A stretch of 64,000 bases of DNA from an uncultured Bacilli bacterium (GCA_934167695.1 CAKPLP010000001.1:1-64000); one strand, 5' to 3'; counted from the first letter of the stretch, positions 8,538-18,131 are shown. Notes: a model not told the origin generated them from the sequence alone. Translations and numbers: made by a program.

Positions 8538-9077
8538 TTAATAATTTTCTTTTTTAATTTCAAAATAAGCTTGTGGATGATTACAAACAGGACAAACTTC
8601 TGGAGCCTCTTTACCAATTACAATATGTCCACAATTACGACATTGCCAAATTCTGTCACCATCTTTAGTAAAGACTAAACCATTATCAACATTAGTTAAT
8701 AATTTGCGATATCTGTCTTCATGTTCTCTTTCAATTTTAGCAACTTCTTCAAACAAATAAGCAATTCGGTCAAAACCTTCTTCTCTTGCTGTTTCAGCAA
8801 ATCCCTTATACATATCAGTCCATTCATAATTTTCACCTTCTGCAGCAGCAAGTAAATTCTCTGCAGTTGAACCAATACCATTCAATTCTTTAAACCACAT
8901 TTTAGCGTGCTCTTTTTCATTATTAGCAGTTTCTTCAAAAATAGCTGCAATTTGTTCAAAACCATCTTTTTTAGCACGACTAGCAAAATATGTATATTTA
9001 TTTCTAGCTTGACTTTCCCCTGCAAAAGCAGTCATTAAATTTTGTTCAGTTTTAGTTCCCTTTAGTTCCTTTTCCAT
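8538..9077 (-). CDS. rbr: Rubrerythrin
   Basis: 179 residues with an N-terminal ferritin-like di-iron four-helix domain (metal Glu/His in [25 protein letters not shown]). The C-terminal rubredoxin domain has CRNCGH and CPVCNH cysteine pairs. It reduces hydrogen peroxide in the cytoplasm of anaerobes and microaerophiles. The start at 9077 has GGAGAG 8 nt upstream. Its 5' end overlaps the 3' end of the Fur-family gene, so the two are co-transcribed and probably repressed together through the Per box at 9470. Confidence 0.92.
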   Translation of the reverse strand: MEKELKGTKTEQNLMTAFAGESQARNKYTYFASRAKKDGFEQIAAIFEETANNEKEHAKMWFKELNGIGSTAENLLAAAEGENYEWTDMYKGFAETAREEGFDRIAYLFEEVAKIEREHEDRYRKLLTNVDNGLVFTKDGDRIWQCRNCGHIVIGKEAPEVCPVCNHPQAYFEIKKENY

Positions 9078-9450
9078 AAATTTCACTCTCCTTATCTAAA
9101 CAATCTTTACAAATTCCTTTGAAACTAATTTCGTAATCCAATACTTTATTATTATTAATCATATCAAATTTCTGATCAATATTATCAAGATCAATAACCT
9201 TGCCACATCGTATACAAATAAAATGAGCATGATTAGGAAAAATCTTATCATAACGATCAGTATTATCAGGCATTTTTATTCTCTTAATCATAGAATTATT
9301 AACTAATAAATTTAAATTCCTATAAATCGTTCCTAAACTAATATTAGGAATTTTCCTACGACACTCTTCATAAATTGATTGAGCATTAGGATGAGAATAA
9401 CTATGATTAATAATATCTAAAATTAGTTCTTTTTGTTTCGTATTTCGCAA
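9052..9450 (-). CDS. perR: Fur-family peroxide regulator (PerR-like)
   Basis: 132 residues. It has an N-terminal winged helix (ending in [12 protein letters not shown]), then a dimerisation domain with metal ligands [11 protein letters not shown] and CKDC. The gene lies directly upstream of rubrerythrin and overlaps it, the classic PerR target arrangement. A perfect 7-1-7 inverted repeat of Per-box type lies just upstream of the start, so autoregulation is likely. Translation appears to begin at TTG (9450), downstream of AAGGAG. PerR is preferred over Fur because of the partner gene and operator. Confidence 0.85.
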   Translation of the reverse strand: MRNTKQKELILDIINHSYSHPNAQSIYEECRRKIPNISLGTIYRNLNLLVNNSMIKRIKMPDNTDRYDKIFPNHAHFICIRCGKVIDLDNIDQKFDMINNNKVLDYEISFKGICKDCLDKESEIYGKGTKGN

Positions 9451-9469
9451 AAAAGCACCAACTCCTTAA

Positions 9470-9484
9470 TAGTAATGATTACTA
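9470..9484. promoter_or_regulatory. Per box operator
   Basis: TAGTAATGATTACTA is a perfect 7-1-7 inverted repeat, close to the Bacillus Per-box consensus TTATAATNATTATAA. It sits 20 nt upstream of the perR start and would control perR-rbr. Confidence 0.7.
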
Positions 9485-9547
9485 ATTAAAGTATAACATA
9501 AACAAAAAAAAAGTCAAACTATTTTAAATCTTTATGCTAATAATAAA

Positions 9548-10410
9548 CTACTTAGAAACAACTACTACACGTGCACCATTCTTAGGAAAGTTAGGTACTT
9601 CAATACTACTCAAATTAGAAAAAGTAATAGTTATACCCCAAACAAATTTAACAGCAGTACCACCATTACTTGATGATTTATATAAATAATTATACATCCA
9701 GATTGGACATGATTTAGTAGATTCTGAACATCCTAAGGCTTTAGCTTCTTGCACTGTTATTATTCTTGCCTTCGCTGTTCTTGATGACAATGTATAAGTG
9801 TTAATTGTACAAGAACTAGATGAATTACAACCTGTGTAGGCATTATCTTTAAAAACCGTAGTACCCATTGTATATGTTAGATCATTTACATTACCCCAGC
9901 CTGCAGTTACACTTTCCAAAATTGATAAAGCAGGAAGTGGTCCACTATCTATATTAGAATCATTAGACCAATAGGTATTGTATACAGTATTTCTTTGACT
10001 TTGCATAGTCATAGTAGATCCATTATCAAACATTCCATGAAAATTTACTATTGTATTATTATTTACCTTAATCTTATAATCGTTCCCGCAGGACAGCTTC
10101 CACTGTTTTTTGTCTTATAACAAGTAGTTTTTACACATGTATCCTCTTCACCTGTGATACATTTTGTTGATGTTGCTAAACTATATTTATATGCTACAAC
10201 AAAATTAGACATCTTTCTTATATCCGTTTTAGTATTTAATTCATCTATTGCCCCTTGTACATTTGTAGAAGTAAAGCCTGATGAAGAATTTGCATATGTT
10301 ACGTTATTTCCTGTAATAGTTACTGCAGCATATACTCCTCCCGTTGAAATTACTAATCCTATTAATATTCCTATAATTATAAATATATATTTCTTTTTTA
10401 TTTTCTTCAC
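9548..10410 (-). pseudogene. Pilin-like secreted protein, frameshifted
   Basis: The first part (10410-10063) encodes a basic N-terminus, one transmembrane helix and an alanine junction (GGVYAAVTI). A GFTSTNVQGAIDEL motif follows, typical of secreted pilin-like proteins of gut Firmicutes. It stops after CPAGTIIRLR. The next frame continues without a gap as KIKVNNNTIVNFHGMFDNG and runs to 9548, with no ribosome site of its own. One missing A near 10075 would restore a single protein of about 285 residues with several cysteine pairs. It is a recent frameshift, a sequencing error or a phase-variable site; no long homopolymer is present. Confidence 0.6.
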
Positions 10411-10467
10411 TTAATATACTCCCTTCATAACTTTTTATACTACAAAAGGATATATTACAGCAATTAT

Positions 10468-11145
10468 CTACCTTTCATTATTATTTAATAAACCATTTTT
10501 ATTAAAAAACATCATTAATTGTTCTATACTTTGATACCCATTGACCACATCAACAATTTTATCATTTTGAACCAATGCTATTACAGGTATACCCCAATTA
10601 CCATTAAAATAAGAATCAGACTCCTGAAGTTTAGTATACTCCTCAGTACTAATATTACTAATATCCAAATAATTTATTTTAAGATTATATTTACTTGCAA
10701 GAACATACAAAATCATATTTTCTTGTACACAATAACTACAAGATTGTCTTGCAATATATACAATAGATAAATCAGATGAGCTCTTTAAAGAAAGATAATC
10801 ATCAACGCTTATATTATTAAATATATCTTGATATGCAGTATTATCATTCTCCTCTAACTCCCCCGGACCATTATCTTCGGCTGTATCAAAATAATCATCT
10901 CTTAAATCTTTATCCACTACAGCAGAACTTTTTCTTACAGAGTTTATATAATTAACTATTGTCTTACCTATGAAAATTGAACTACCAAAAACCAAAACTA
11001 CTAAAATAAAAATTGCTAATATTTTAATATATAAACTATTTTTATTATTAGAATTATCATTATCACCACTAATTACCTTATTACCACAATAAGTACAATA
11101 CTTAGAATCACTCTCTATACTCTTTCCACATTTTTTACAATACAT
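10468..11145 (-). CDS. Zinc-ribbon, membrane-anchored thioredoxin-fold protein
   Basis: 225 residues in three parts: an N-terminal zinc ribbon (CKKCGK, CTYCGN), one transmembrane helix near residues 40-65, and an extracytoplasmic thioredoxin-like domain. That domain has a CSYC active site (ARQSCSYCVQE) and a probable cis-proline in GIPVIAL. It could handle disulphides of secreted proteins such as the cysteine-rich pilin-like product next door. The start at 11145 has GGAG about 9 nt upstream. Function inferred from folds only. Confidence 0.6.
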   Translation of the reverse strand: MYCKKCGKSIESDSKYCTYCGNKVISGDNDNSNNKNSLYIKILAIFILVVLVFGSSIFIGKTIVNYINSVRKSSAVVDKDLRDDYFDTAEDNGPGELEENDNTAYQDIFNNISVDDYLSLKSSSDLSIVYIARQSCSYCVQENMILYVLASKYNLKINYLDISNISTEEYTKLQESDSYFNGNWGIPVIALVQNDKIVDVVNGYQSIEQLMMFFNKNGLLNNNER

Positions 11146-11217
11146 TAATATCATCTCCAACCAACTATAAATAGTATAACACCAGTATTTAAAAAAATTT
11201 AAAAATTCACATTATTT

Positions 11218-11778
11218 TCATAAATTTTTATAATAATCAAATGCCTCTAATGACAACGGATGAACAGAAACATTCTTTTTTCTACAATAATTTATGCTAT
11301 TTTCTAAACTTAAATACATTGCTTTATCAATATCAGTATTTGCAACATCTCTAATTTTATCAACATCGGGATAATCTCTACCATCTTCCAATTTATCAGC
11401 TAAAAAAACAATTTTTTCAAGCATAGTCATATTTTTCTTACCAGTTGTATGATATTTAATAGCTGAACACATTTCATCTGTAAATTGAAATTTTCTTCTT
11501 ACAATATCAGCAGCAATAAAACCATGTAACAAAGGATAATTGATTTTCTCCAACAGTTTATAATTTAAAGCATATTTTTTTATATAATTAAAATTTTCAT
11601 CGGCAGTAAATTCACGTGCCAAATCATGAGCAAGTGCAGTAAGTTTAACAACATCAACATCTACTTTATATATTTTAGCATATAAAGAAGCCTTATCCAT
11701 TACCCTTTTACAATGCAAATATCTATCATTAGAAAGATATTTTTTCAAATAAGCCTCTACTATTACAAGTTTTACCAT
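11218..11778 (-). CDS. yqeK: YqeK-type HD hydrolase
   Basis: 186 residues of the YqeK family: HCKRVMD with the first metal His, ALAHDLAREF (HD motif), HGFIAADIV, IKYHTTG and FLADKLEDGRDY. YqeK is a symmetrical diadenosine-tetraphosphate hydrolase. In Bacillus it lies beside nadD; here nadD is absent and the upstream partner is a DUF2185 protein, with a TAATG one-base overlap. Confidence 0.8.
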   Translation of the reverse strand: MVKLVIVEAYLKKYLSNDRYLHCKRVMDKASLYAKIYKVDVDVVKLTALAHDLAREFTADENFNYIKKYALNYKLLEKINYPLLHGFIAADIVRRKFQFTDEMCSAIKYHTTGKKNMTMLEKIVFLADKLEDGRDYPDVDKIRDVANTDIDKAMYLSLENSINYCRKKNVSVHPLSLEAFDYYKNL

Positions 11779-12116
11779 TATTTTAACTTCTCACCTCTAA
11801 AAGTTCCCATTTTATCTCTATAATAAGCTACACCATAAGGTGAATTTAATAAAGGAATAATTGATGGATCATAATTACATATAGTATTCAAATCATAAAT
11901 ACCAGAGTTCTTTATATCACTTACATACTCATCACTTTCTTCCCCTTGAAAAAATCTCCAACCACTATCTGGATAATCTGGACTAGGCTTTTCTCTATAC
12001 ATATAACCAACCTTAAAGCCATCAACCATTATTCTATCAGTTGCTATAGCACCGCTCGGCCCTTCCCAATCAAGTAAAGGTTTAATATCTTTTAAAGCTA
12101 TTTTAAAATTCTTCAT
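11778..12116 (-). CDS. DUF2185 (Imm33-like) protein
   Basis: 112 residues with the DUF2185 pattern: DRIMVDGFKVGYMYRE, GWRFFQGEESDEY, then NYDPSIIPLLNSPYG. Some members are immunity proteins of polymorphic toxin systems, but many are stand-alone with no known role. The start at 12116 has GGAGG 8 nt upstream. It is coupled to yqeK by a TAATG overlap. No toxin gene is adjacent. Confidence 0.6.
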   Translation of the reverse strand: MKNFKIALKDIKPLLDWEGPSGAIATDRIMVDGFKVGYMYREKPSPDYPDSGWRFFQGEESDEYVSDIKNSGIYDLNTICNYDPSIIPLLNSPYGVAYYRDKMGTFRGEKLK

Positions 12117-12142
12117 AAATAAATCCTCCACCAAAATTATAT

Positions 12143-12171
12143 CAAAAAAAGAATCTATTTAAAAGATTCTT
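12143..12171 (-). terminator. Intrinsic terminator
   Basis: On the minus strand AAGAATC and GATTCTT form a 7-bp stem around a 9-nt loop, followed by a T run (12144-12150 complement). It ends the transcript of the 12170-13303 membrane protein. Confidence 0.7.
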
Positions 12172-13303
12172 ACTTATTAATATATTTAATACCAGAATAC
12201 AAAATCAAATAAATAATTACACATAATGGTATAAAAACAATAATTCCCTGTAAAATATTTTCCAAATTATATACTTTTAAAATATTAGTATATATATATA
12301 GAAATAACAAAAATCCACTTATAACTGTAAGACCGAAAGATATAAGAGCATTTTCAATAATCTTATTTTTCTTTTTAGCATTCTTTCGAACTTTTTCAGT
12401 CTTATTTGCAATAAAACATCCCTTATAAAAAAGTAATGAAGCAGCCAAAAATAAAGGAAACATATAAACTACAATAGAAATTAATCCCTTAAAAGACATT
12501 AATGAAATATAACCTCTAAACTGTTTATTAATTAAATAATAAACTAATACTAAAAAATATGGTAACAATATTGAATAAAATAAATATTTATTAACAACTA
12601 TATAATTATTATATAACGCAGGTAAATCATTAACAACATTTCCACTTATAAATAAAATCACTACAGTAAGAAGACAAATTATTTCTACTAAAACATCCCA
12701 TAAAGTAAAAGTCGTTGTAAAACCAACCTTATACCATAAAGACATAAACATAATTAAACTAATAATTTTAATAGTTAAACTTTTATATGAAGCAAATCTT
12801 CTTTCTACAATAGCATCATATACTTTTCTTTTATTTTTCTTAAGATTTTTATCAAATAGTCTAAATCCAAGATATATTAAATAAATCATTAATAAAAAAA
12901 ATGGAGCTAAAAATACAACAAGTGAACAAGTATCATGAAAACTAAGTTCTGCAATATAATTAATAAAATTAGTATCAACAATATTCTTATATATAATAAA
13001 GAAAAATAAAAGAGTAAAAGATAATATTATTGAATATAAAAATTCTTTATTTAATTCTAATCTCCTCATTTGAAATATTGGTAAATCATTTTTAATATTT
13101 GCCAAAATACCTATAACAATTAATACAAAAACAGATATAACCTCAGGAACAACTTCATTAAAATGCCAATTAGAATTAATACCTATCTTATACCATAATG
13201 AAACTAATAATATTACTGTAAGTGTTCTTAAAATTATACATCTAGAATTACGAATACCATCAACTTGACTAATATTTAATTTTTTTCTTTTTGAAATTTC
13301 CAT
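12170..13303 (-). CDS. Polytopic membrane protein with internal duplication
   Basis: 377 residues and about ten hydrophobic segments. Two related blocks can be seen: SLWYKIGINSNWHFNEVVPE through IKNDLPIF near residues 34-75, and SLWYKVGFTTTFTLWDVLVE through VNDLPALY near 184-225. Each is followed by a helix starting near a Lys-Glu/Tyr-Leu-Phe-Tyr-Ser pattern. Internal duplications of this kind occur in uncharacterised Firmicute membrane proteins (DUF6773-like). GAGGAG precedes the ATG. Function unknown. Confidence 0.5.
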   Translation of the reverse strand: MEISKRKKLNISQVDGIRNSRCIILRTLTVILLVSLWYKIGINSNWHFNEVVPEVISVFVLIVIGILANIKNDLPIFQMRRLELNKEFLYSIILSFTLLFFFIIYKNIVDTNFINYIAELSFHDTCSLVVFLAPFFLLMIYLIYLGFRLFDKNLKKNKRKVYDAIVERRFASYKSLTIKIISLIMFMSLWYKVGFTTTFTLWDVLVEIICLLTVVILFISGNVVNDLPALYNNYIVVNKYLFYSILLPYFLVLVYYLINKQFRGYISLMSFKGLISIVVYMFPLFLAASLLFYKGCFIANKTEKVRKNAKKKNKIIENALISFGLTVISGFLLFLYIYTNILKVYNLENILQGIIVFIPLCVIIYLILYSGIKYINK

Positions 13304-13369
13304 AACTATACTCCTCTATTATTTATATAATTATATTTAATCATCTTTTCATCAAATTTGCAATATAAC

Positions 13370-13402
13370 AAAAAAATAATTAAGTATTTCTACCTAATTA
13401 TT
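13370..13402 (-). terminator. Intrinsic terminator of tig
   Basis: AATAATTA and TAATTATT form an 8-bp stem with a 12-nt loop, followed on the minus strand by a T run. It lies at the 3' end of the trigger factor gene. Confidence 0.65.
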
Positions 13403-14690
13403 TATTGTATTCCTTTAATAAATCTACAGCTTTTTGCATTTCTAAATCATATTGAATCATTTCAATACCACCAAATTGTTTTAAGAATTCTTCTTTTTCC
13501 ATTTGATATTTTTTAGCCATCTCTTCTGCTTCTTTTTGAGCATCTTCTAGTGATACTTCAATTTTTTCAAGATTCATTATTTCTTCAAGCATTAAACGAT
13601 ATAAAACATTTTGATATGCTTCAGGTTCAATTTGTTTCTTCAAATCTTCTTCACTACTTTGAGTAAATTGATAATAAATATCTAAACTTATACCTTGCAT
13701 TTGCATTTGCTGTGCAAAACGGTTAATTAAACGAGTAGTTTCTTCTTCAACCATTTCTTCTGGAATATCTACTTCAACATTTTTTCCAACTTCTGCAAGA
13801 AGAGTATCTACATATTTATTTTCAACATCCATTTCTTTATGAGCTAAAAGTGATTTTTCTATTTCTTCTCTTAAAGATTTTTCATCCTTAACACCTTCCA
13901 TAGCTAAATCTTCAAAGAAATCCTCATCAAGTTCTCTTTGAACTTTTCCTTTTACTTCATTAACCTTTACATGGAAAACAACTTTTGCTCCTGCTAAATC
14001 TTCAGCTTGATAATCTTCTGGGAAAGTTAAATCTAAATCTTTTTCTTCTCCAGCTTTCATACCAATAATTTTTTCTTCAAATCCAGGAATAAAAGTATTA
14101 GAACCGATTTCTAAAGAATAATTTTCACCTTTTCCACCATCAAATGCTACTCCATCTTTAAATCCCTCAAAATCAATTACTGCAATATCTCCATTTTCAA
14201 CCTTACCATCTTTAGTAACAGCTTCAGTATATTGCTCTAATAAATGACTAATTTCATGATCTATTTCTTCTTTTGTTACTTTAGCTTCTTCTGGTTTAAT
14301 ATTTAAACCTTTATATTTCTTAATTGAAACCTCTGGTTTTGTTATAATTTTGAAAGTAAAAGTAACAGCATCCTCATTAATTTCTTTTAAATCTACTGAT
14401 GGTTGTACAACAGGGATAAGTTTAGACTCTTCCATTGCTTTAGTATAAGCATCTTGTAATACTTCCTCTGCAGCATCCATAAATAAAGATTCTTTTCCAA
14501 AATTCTTTTCATAAATATCTCTTGGAACTTTTCCTTTTCTAAAACCATTAACTTTAACTTCTTTTTGTTTTTTTGCAAAAACTTTGTCCATTGCATTTTT
14601 CCAAACTTCGCCGTCAATTTTAATTACAACTTCATTTACATTTTTCTTTGTTTTTTCTTCTTTATTTTTAACTTCTTTTTCTTTTGCCAT
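13398..14690 (-). CDS. tig: Trigger factor
   Basis: 430 residues, the normal length. Order: N-terminal ribosome-binding domain with the GFRKGKVP signature near residue 50, a central FKBP-type prolyl isomerase domain (ENGDIAVIDFEGFKDGVAFDGG), then a long helical C-terminal chaperone domain. It binds near the ribosome exit tunnel and assists folding of nascent chains. An additional Lys/Glu-rich stretch of about 20 residues precedes the usual start. The start at 14690 follows GGAGGAG. Single-gene unit with its own terminator. Confidence 0.93.
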   Translation of the reverse strand: MAKEKEVKNKEEKTKKNVNEVVIKIDGEVWKNAMDKVFAKKQKEVKVNGFRKGKVPRDIYEKNFGKESLFMDAAEEVLQDAYTKAMEESKLIPVVQPSVDLKEINEDAVTFTFKIITKPEVSIKKYKGLNIKPEEAKVTKEEIDHEISHLLEQYTEAVTKDGKVENGDIAVIDFEGFKDGVAFDGGKGENYSLEIGSNTFIPGFEEKIIGMKAGEEKDLDLTFPEDYQAEDLAGAKVVFHVKVNEVKGKVQRELDEDFFEDLAMEGVKDEKSLREEIEKSLLAHKEMDVENKYVDTLLAEVGKNVEVDIPEEMVEEETTRLINRFAQQMQMQGISLDIYYQFTQSSEEDLKKQIEPEAYQNVLYRLMLEEIMNLEKIEVSLEDAQKEAEEMAKKYQMEKEEFLKQFGGIEMIQYDLEMQKAVDLLKEYNK

Positions 14691-14757
14691 AATTTCTCCT
14701 CCAACAAGCAATATTATAACTTAAAAACACTAATGATACAAGAAAAATAGATTATTT

Positions 14758-15834
14758 TCATCTACTTTTAACATTATAATTTTCTTTTTCAAGCTGATAA
14801 CGCTCTTCAAATGACTCAGCAAGCTGATTTCCCCAAAATATCTCATCATCTTCATAATAAATATAATCAGAATCCAATATAACAAACTCTCCAGTTTTTA
14901 AAACATCATCTTCTAAATCCAAAACCTCACTATCATTAGCCTGATTTTTAAATCCCAATGGCTTTTTATAAGCCCCTAAATCATTATGCCACCATCTTTT
15001 ATTATCCCTTAATAACATTCCAACATTAGTAGCCTTAATATCGGCACAAACAATACCTCTATCTCTCATTTCTTTATATATTGAATAAAGTTCTTCATTA
15101 GTTGGTCTAATACTAGTATCAACCTTTTCACATACCTCAATTACTCCATAATCCGTATCAGAAATCTCAGATAAATCAACTCTAATAAGAGGTTGCAATA
15201 TTCTTTTATCATAAGGGATCTTATATGTTTGCCTACTTTCACCAACTTTAAGTACCTTAGATCCTATTTCAAAGACCTGTGAAAAAGTACCAGAACCAAT
15301 ATAATTGATATCAACCCAATCCAACTTTTCAGCTTCTAATAACTCCTCAATTAACTTTTCAAGTAAAAAAACTGTACTATCACTAAAAGAAACCCATGCA
15401 TTCTTATTTCTATATATCATAGTTTCCCTTATAAATTGCTCCTTATTTTCCTTAATTCTAGTATTAAATTTTTCACTTACTTCTCTACTAATATTTTTAT
15501 AATCTAAATATTTATATAACATATAATTATCCATATAATTAGATATATTAACAAATCTATCCCTTAAAAAATCCACTCGCTCCTCTACTGTTTTATCACT
15601 TAAATAAATACTAATAATATCAATAACCTCATACTTCTTAGCCTTTTTTAAAGTATCAAAAAATCGTTCATTCATAACTGCTTTTAACTCATCATAACCA
15701 TATAACTTTTTAATAGAGGCATATAAAGAACCTTTAGGTATAGACTTTAAAAGTATATCAAAATTGTTTTTTACAAAATTATAACCCTGATTATTATTTA
15801 AATTCATTAATAACTCTATATTTTCTGGTGTCAT
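14758..15834 (-). CDS. Protein-kinase-like protein with helical N-terminal domain
   Basis: 358 residues. Residues 1-165 are mostly helical without a recognised family. From about 175 kinase motifs appear: glycine-rich loop GSGTFSQVF (180-188), Lys196 in VLKVGES, catalytic-loop pattern CADIKATNVG (D265, K267, N270) and a DSD at 321-323 in the place of DFG. It may be a Ser/Thr kinase-like or small-molecule kinase-like enzyme; the atypical loops leave activity open. AAGGA precedes the ATG. No phosphatase partner is adjacent. Confidence 0.6.
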   Translation of the reverse strand: MTPENIELLMNLNNNQGYNFVKNNFDILLKSIPKGSLYASIKKLYGYDELKAVMNERFFDTLKKAKKYEVIDIISIYLSDKTVEERVDFLRDRFVNISNYMDNYMLYKYLDYKNISREVSEKFNTRIKENKEQFIRETMIYRNKNAWVSFSDSTVFLLEKLIEELLEAEKLDWVDINYIGSGTFSQVFEIGSKVLKVGESRQTYKIPYDKRILQPLIRVDLSEISDTDYGVIEVCEKVDTSIRPTNEELYSIYKEMRDRGIVCADIKATNVGMLLRDNKRWWHNDLGAYKKPLGFKNQANDSEVLDLEDDVLKTGEFVILDSDYIYYEDDEIFWGNQLAESFEERYQLEKENYNVKSR

Positions 15835-15880
15835 ATAAAGATCCTTTCCAAAAAAGAGTTATTTTACATAACCCTTAATT

Positions 15881-16927
15881 TTATTTAACTATCCAAAAAG
15901 TAGGTAAATCTCTTAAACCATTTTTTCCGGCTGCCACTGGTTTATTAATAATTTTATTATTAATAACCAATTCTGTAGAACTACCACCATCCATATTAGC
16001 AGCATTATAAGCACCATAATTCTCCATAATTTCTGTTAAATCAGACATATCCGCTCCAATACTAGAAGGTATTCTACCATTAATAATTAAAAATAAAACT
16101 ATACCATCTTTTCTTTGACCTATTGCCGTACGAGGTGCAATACCCCATCCACCATTACCTTTTACAAATGAACTTTTACCATTAACAATAAGATAAGGTC
16201 CAAATTCAACAGCATCACGAATTCCCATTTTTAAGGCCTGATCAGCACTCCATTTTCCTAAAACAAATTTATCATCTTTTGTAAAACCAACTATTCCACC
16301 ACCAACATTACTTTTAGAAAAATTACTAACCAATTTACCATTCGAAATTACAACACCATGAGGAAGAGCACCATTACTATTCCAATCAGGATCATAAAAA
16401 CCACCTGCATTAATAGCAATAATTGCATCATTATTTTTAGCAACAGTAGTAATAGCTTCTCCCCTTGTACCAATATATCTACTAGTAGCAAGAGAAACTC
16501 TAGAAGGATCATATATTGCAACTAAATATCCCTTATAAAAATTACCACTAACTTCTATAACCTTATACAAATCATTTCCTTCATCTTTAGTTAAAATTTC
16601 TTTTTCATATTTATTTTTATATACCTTGGCCCCTGTTTTATATTTCTTAATACTAATTAAATCAGGATTAGAACTACCAGTAGCTTCAATAATACCATTC
16701 ATAGAAAGAACTTTATAAATTTCCTTATCACTAAAAAACCATTTAGCTAAATATTGATGCGACATAGTAGTCATACTAGAAGTAATCCAAAAATTTCTAA
16801 AACCATCATAAGGACCATATAAAAGGAAAAAGAAAATTGAAATACATAAAGCTATACCACCAAATATCGCAACAAATACCTTTTTAGTTTTTCCCAATTT
16901 CTTTCTTACCTTAAATTTCTTTACCAT
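15881..16927 (-). CDS. Phosphodiester glycosidase family (NAGPA-like) membrane protein
   Basis: 348 residues: basic N-terminus, one transmembrane helix (about 18-40), then an extracytoplasmic phosphodiester glycosidase domain. Motifs: INAGGFYDPDW near 175, APRTAIGQRKDG near 268 and AANMDGGSSTELV near 308. Members remove or remodel sugar phosphodiesters on cell-envelope polymers. It is the last gene before the kinase-like protein and follows other envelope genes on the same strand. AAGGAG precedes the ATG. Confidence 0.75.
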   Translation of the reverse strand: MVKKFKVRKKLGKTKKVFVAIFGGIALCISIFFFLLYGPYDGFRNFWITSSMTTMSHQYLAKWFFSDKEIYKVLSMNGIIEATGSSNPDLISIKKYKTGAKVYKNKYEKEILTKDEGNDLYKVIEVSGNFYKGYLVAIYDPSRVSLATSRYIGTRGEAITTVAKNNDAIIAINAGGFYDPDWNSNGALPHGVVISNGKLVSNFSKSNVGGGIVGFTKDDKFVLGKWSADQALKMGIRDAVEFGPYLIVNGKSSFVKGNGGWGIAPRTAIGQRKDGIVLFLIINGRIPSSIGADMSDLTEIMENYGAYNAANMDGGSSTELVINNKIINKPVAAGKNGLRDLPTFWIVK

Positions 16928-16930
16928 ACC

Positions 16931-17491
16931 TTACTCCTTACCAGCATAATCACCATCATTATTAAAATCAATAAATTTCTTCTTAGTACTATACTTATTC
17001 AAAGTATCAGTACCATTATTTTCCTTAACATATTCATTATATGTATCAATAAGTTTATTATAACTATTTATATCACTAACAAAACTATTTATAACCTCTT
17101 CATATAAAGAAGAAAAACTACTACATTTACTATTAATATCATTCTTAGAATAATAATTATTAGCACAATACTTCTTCAAATTCTTAGACTTACTAATAAC
17201 ATCATCTACAGTTTTTTCATAATCACTAAATGAATTATTCCAAGCATCATAATTCTGTTTAATTGTATCATAATAAGTATCCTCAAAAACAGAAGAATAT
17301 ATTTTATCTCTCTTATCATTAAAATTAAGAACACTAGCTTCAAACTTATCATAATCTTTAACAATCAAATTCATAATCTTATTAGTTTTCTCTCGATCCT
17401 TAGAAATACTATTAAAAAACAATCCTATAATTATTACAATAACTGCAACTATACAAATAATAGTAATTATTGTTTTATTCTTTTTACTCAT
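16931..17491 (-). CDS. Membrane-anchored helical protein with C-terminal D-x-N-x-D-G motif
   Basis: 186 residues: one N-terminal transmembrane helix (about 7-28), a long charged, Asn/Ser/Tyr-rich helical region with two cysteines, and a short tail FIDFNNDGDYAGKE. The tail matches a single calcium-binding EF-hand or dockerin-like loop (D-x-N-x-D-G). It lies 3 nt upstream of the phosphodiester glycosidase, so they are co-transcribed. No family recognised. Confidence 0.5.
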   Translation of the reverse strand: MSKKNKTIITIICIVAVIVIIIGLFFNSISKDREKTNKIMNLIVKDYDKFEASVLNFNDKRDKIYSSVFEDTYYDTIKQNYDAWNNSFSDYEKTVDDVISKSKNLKKYCANNYYSKNDINSKCSSFSSLYEEVINSFVSDINSYNKLIDTYNEYVKENNGTDTLNKYSTKKKFIDFNNDGDYAGKE

Positions 17492-17561
17492 AAAAACACC
17501 TACTCTACATTAAAAGTATACCATATAAAAGGAAAAAGGCAAGAATTTTAAATTACCCATA

Positions 17562-18131
17562 TTAAAAAAATATTTTCAACAAAACTATTCCACAGATAAC
17601 TAAAAGTAAAATAAATATTATTTTCTTATATCTATTCCACCAACTAATATGATCACACTCTTCTATATAATCATCAATAAGTTTAACGAAATTTTTATTA
17701 TTAGATTTATACTTTTTAGGTTTAAATGTTTTGCTCTTTAACAATAAACTATCTAACTTATTAAAATCTTTAAGAGCCATAATATATCCGGCTTTATAAA
17801 ATTCATCAATAATTTGTTTTTGATGGTCATTAGTATGTTCTCCATATTTAGAAAGTCTTGCTGCAGCTATTACAGGTTTTCCATATTTTAAAGCACCCAA
17901 TATACTACCAACACCACCATGAGTAATAATAATATTAGCACTCTTCATTAGTGAATCTAACTCTTTTGGACTAACTAAATCAAATATTTTCATATTTTTT
18001 GATTCATACTTCGTATAACCCGCTTGTACAATTACTTCTTCCTTAATATTACCAAGTTCTATTTGTTTATCAATCGCTTTCAAAAGTCTAACAAAACTTT
18101 TATCCTGCGTTCCAAGTGTTACTAAAATCAT
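17562..18131 (-). CDS. PssE/Alg13-like glycosyltransferase catalytic subunit, membrane-anchored
   Basis: 189 residues. MILVTLGTQDKSF at the start and ITHGGVGSILGALKYGKPVI near residue 78 are the Alg13/PssE (GT28 C-half) signatures that bind the UDP-sugar. After the usual domain comes a hydrophobic segment (IIFILLLVICGIVLL), an unusual C-terminal membrane anchor. The true start is 18131, overlapping the stop of the PssD-like gene as TGATG; the longer frame to 18188 lies inside that gene. Together the two subunits would form one transferase for envelope polysaccharide or glycolipid. Confidence 0.75.
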   Translation of the reverse strand: MILVTLGTQDKSFVRLLKAIDKQIELGNIKEEVIVQAGYTKYESKNMKIFDLVSPKELDSLMKSANIIITHGGVGSILGALKYGKPVIAAARLSKYGEHTNDHQKQIIDEFYKAGYIMALKDFNKLDSLLLKSKTFKPKKYKSNNKNFVKLIDDYIEECDHISWWNRYKKIIFILLLVICGIVLLKIFF

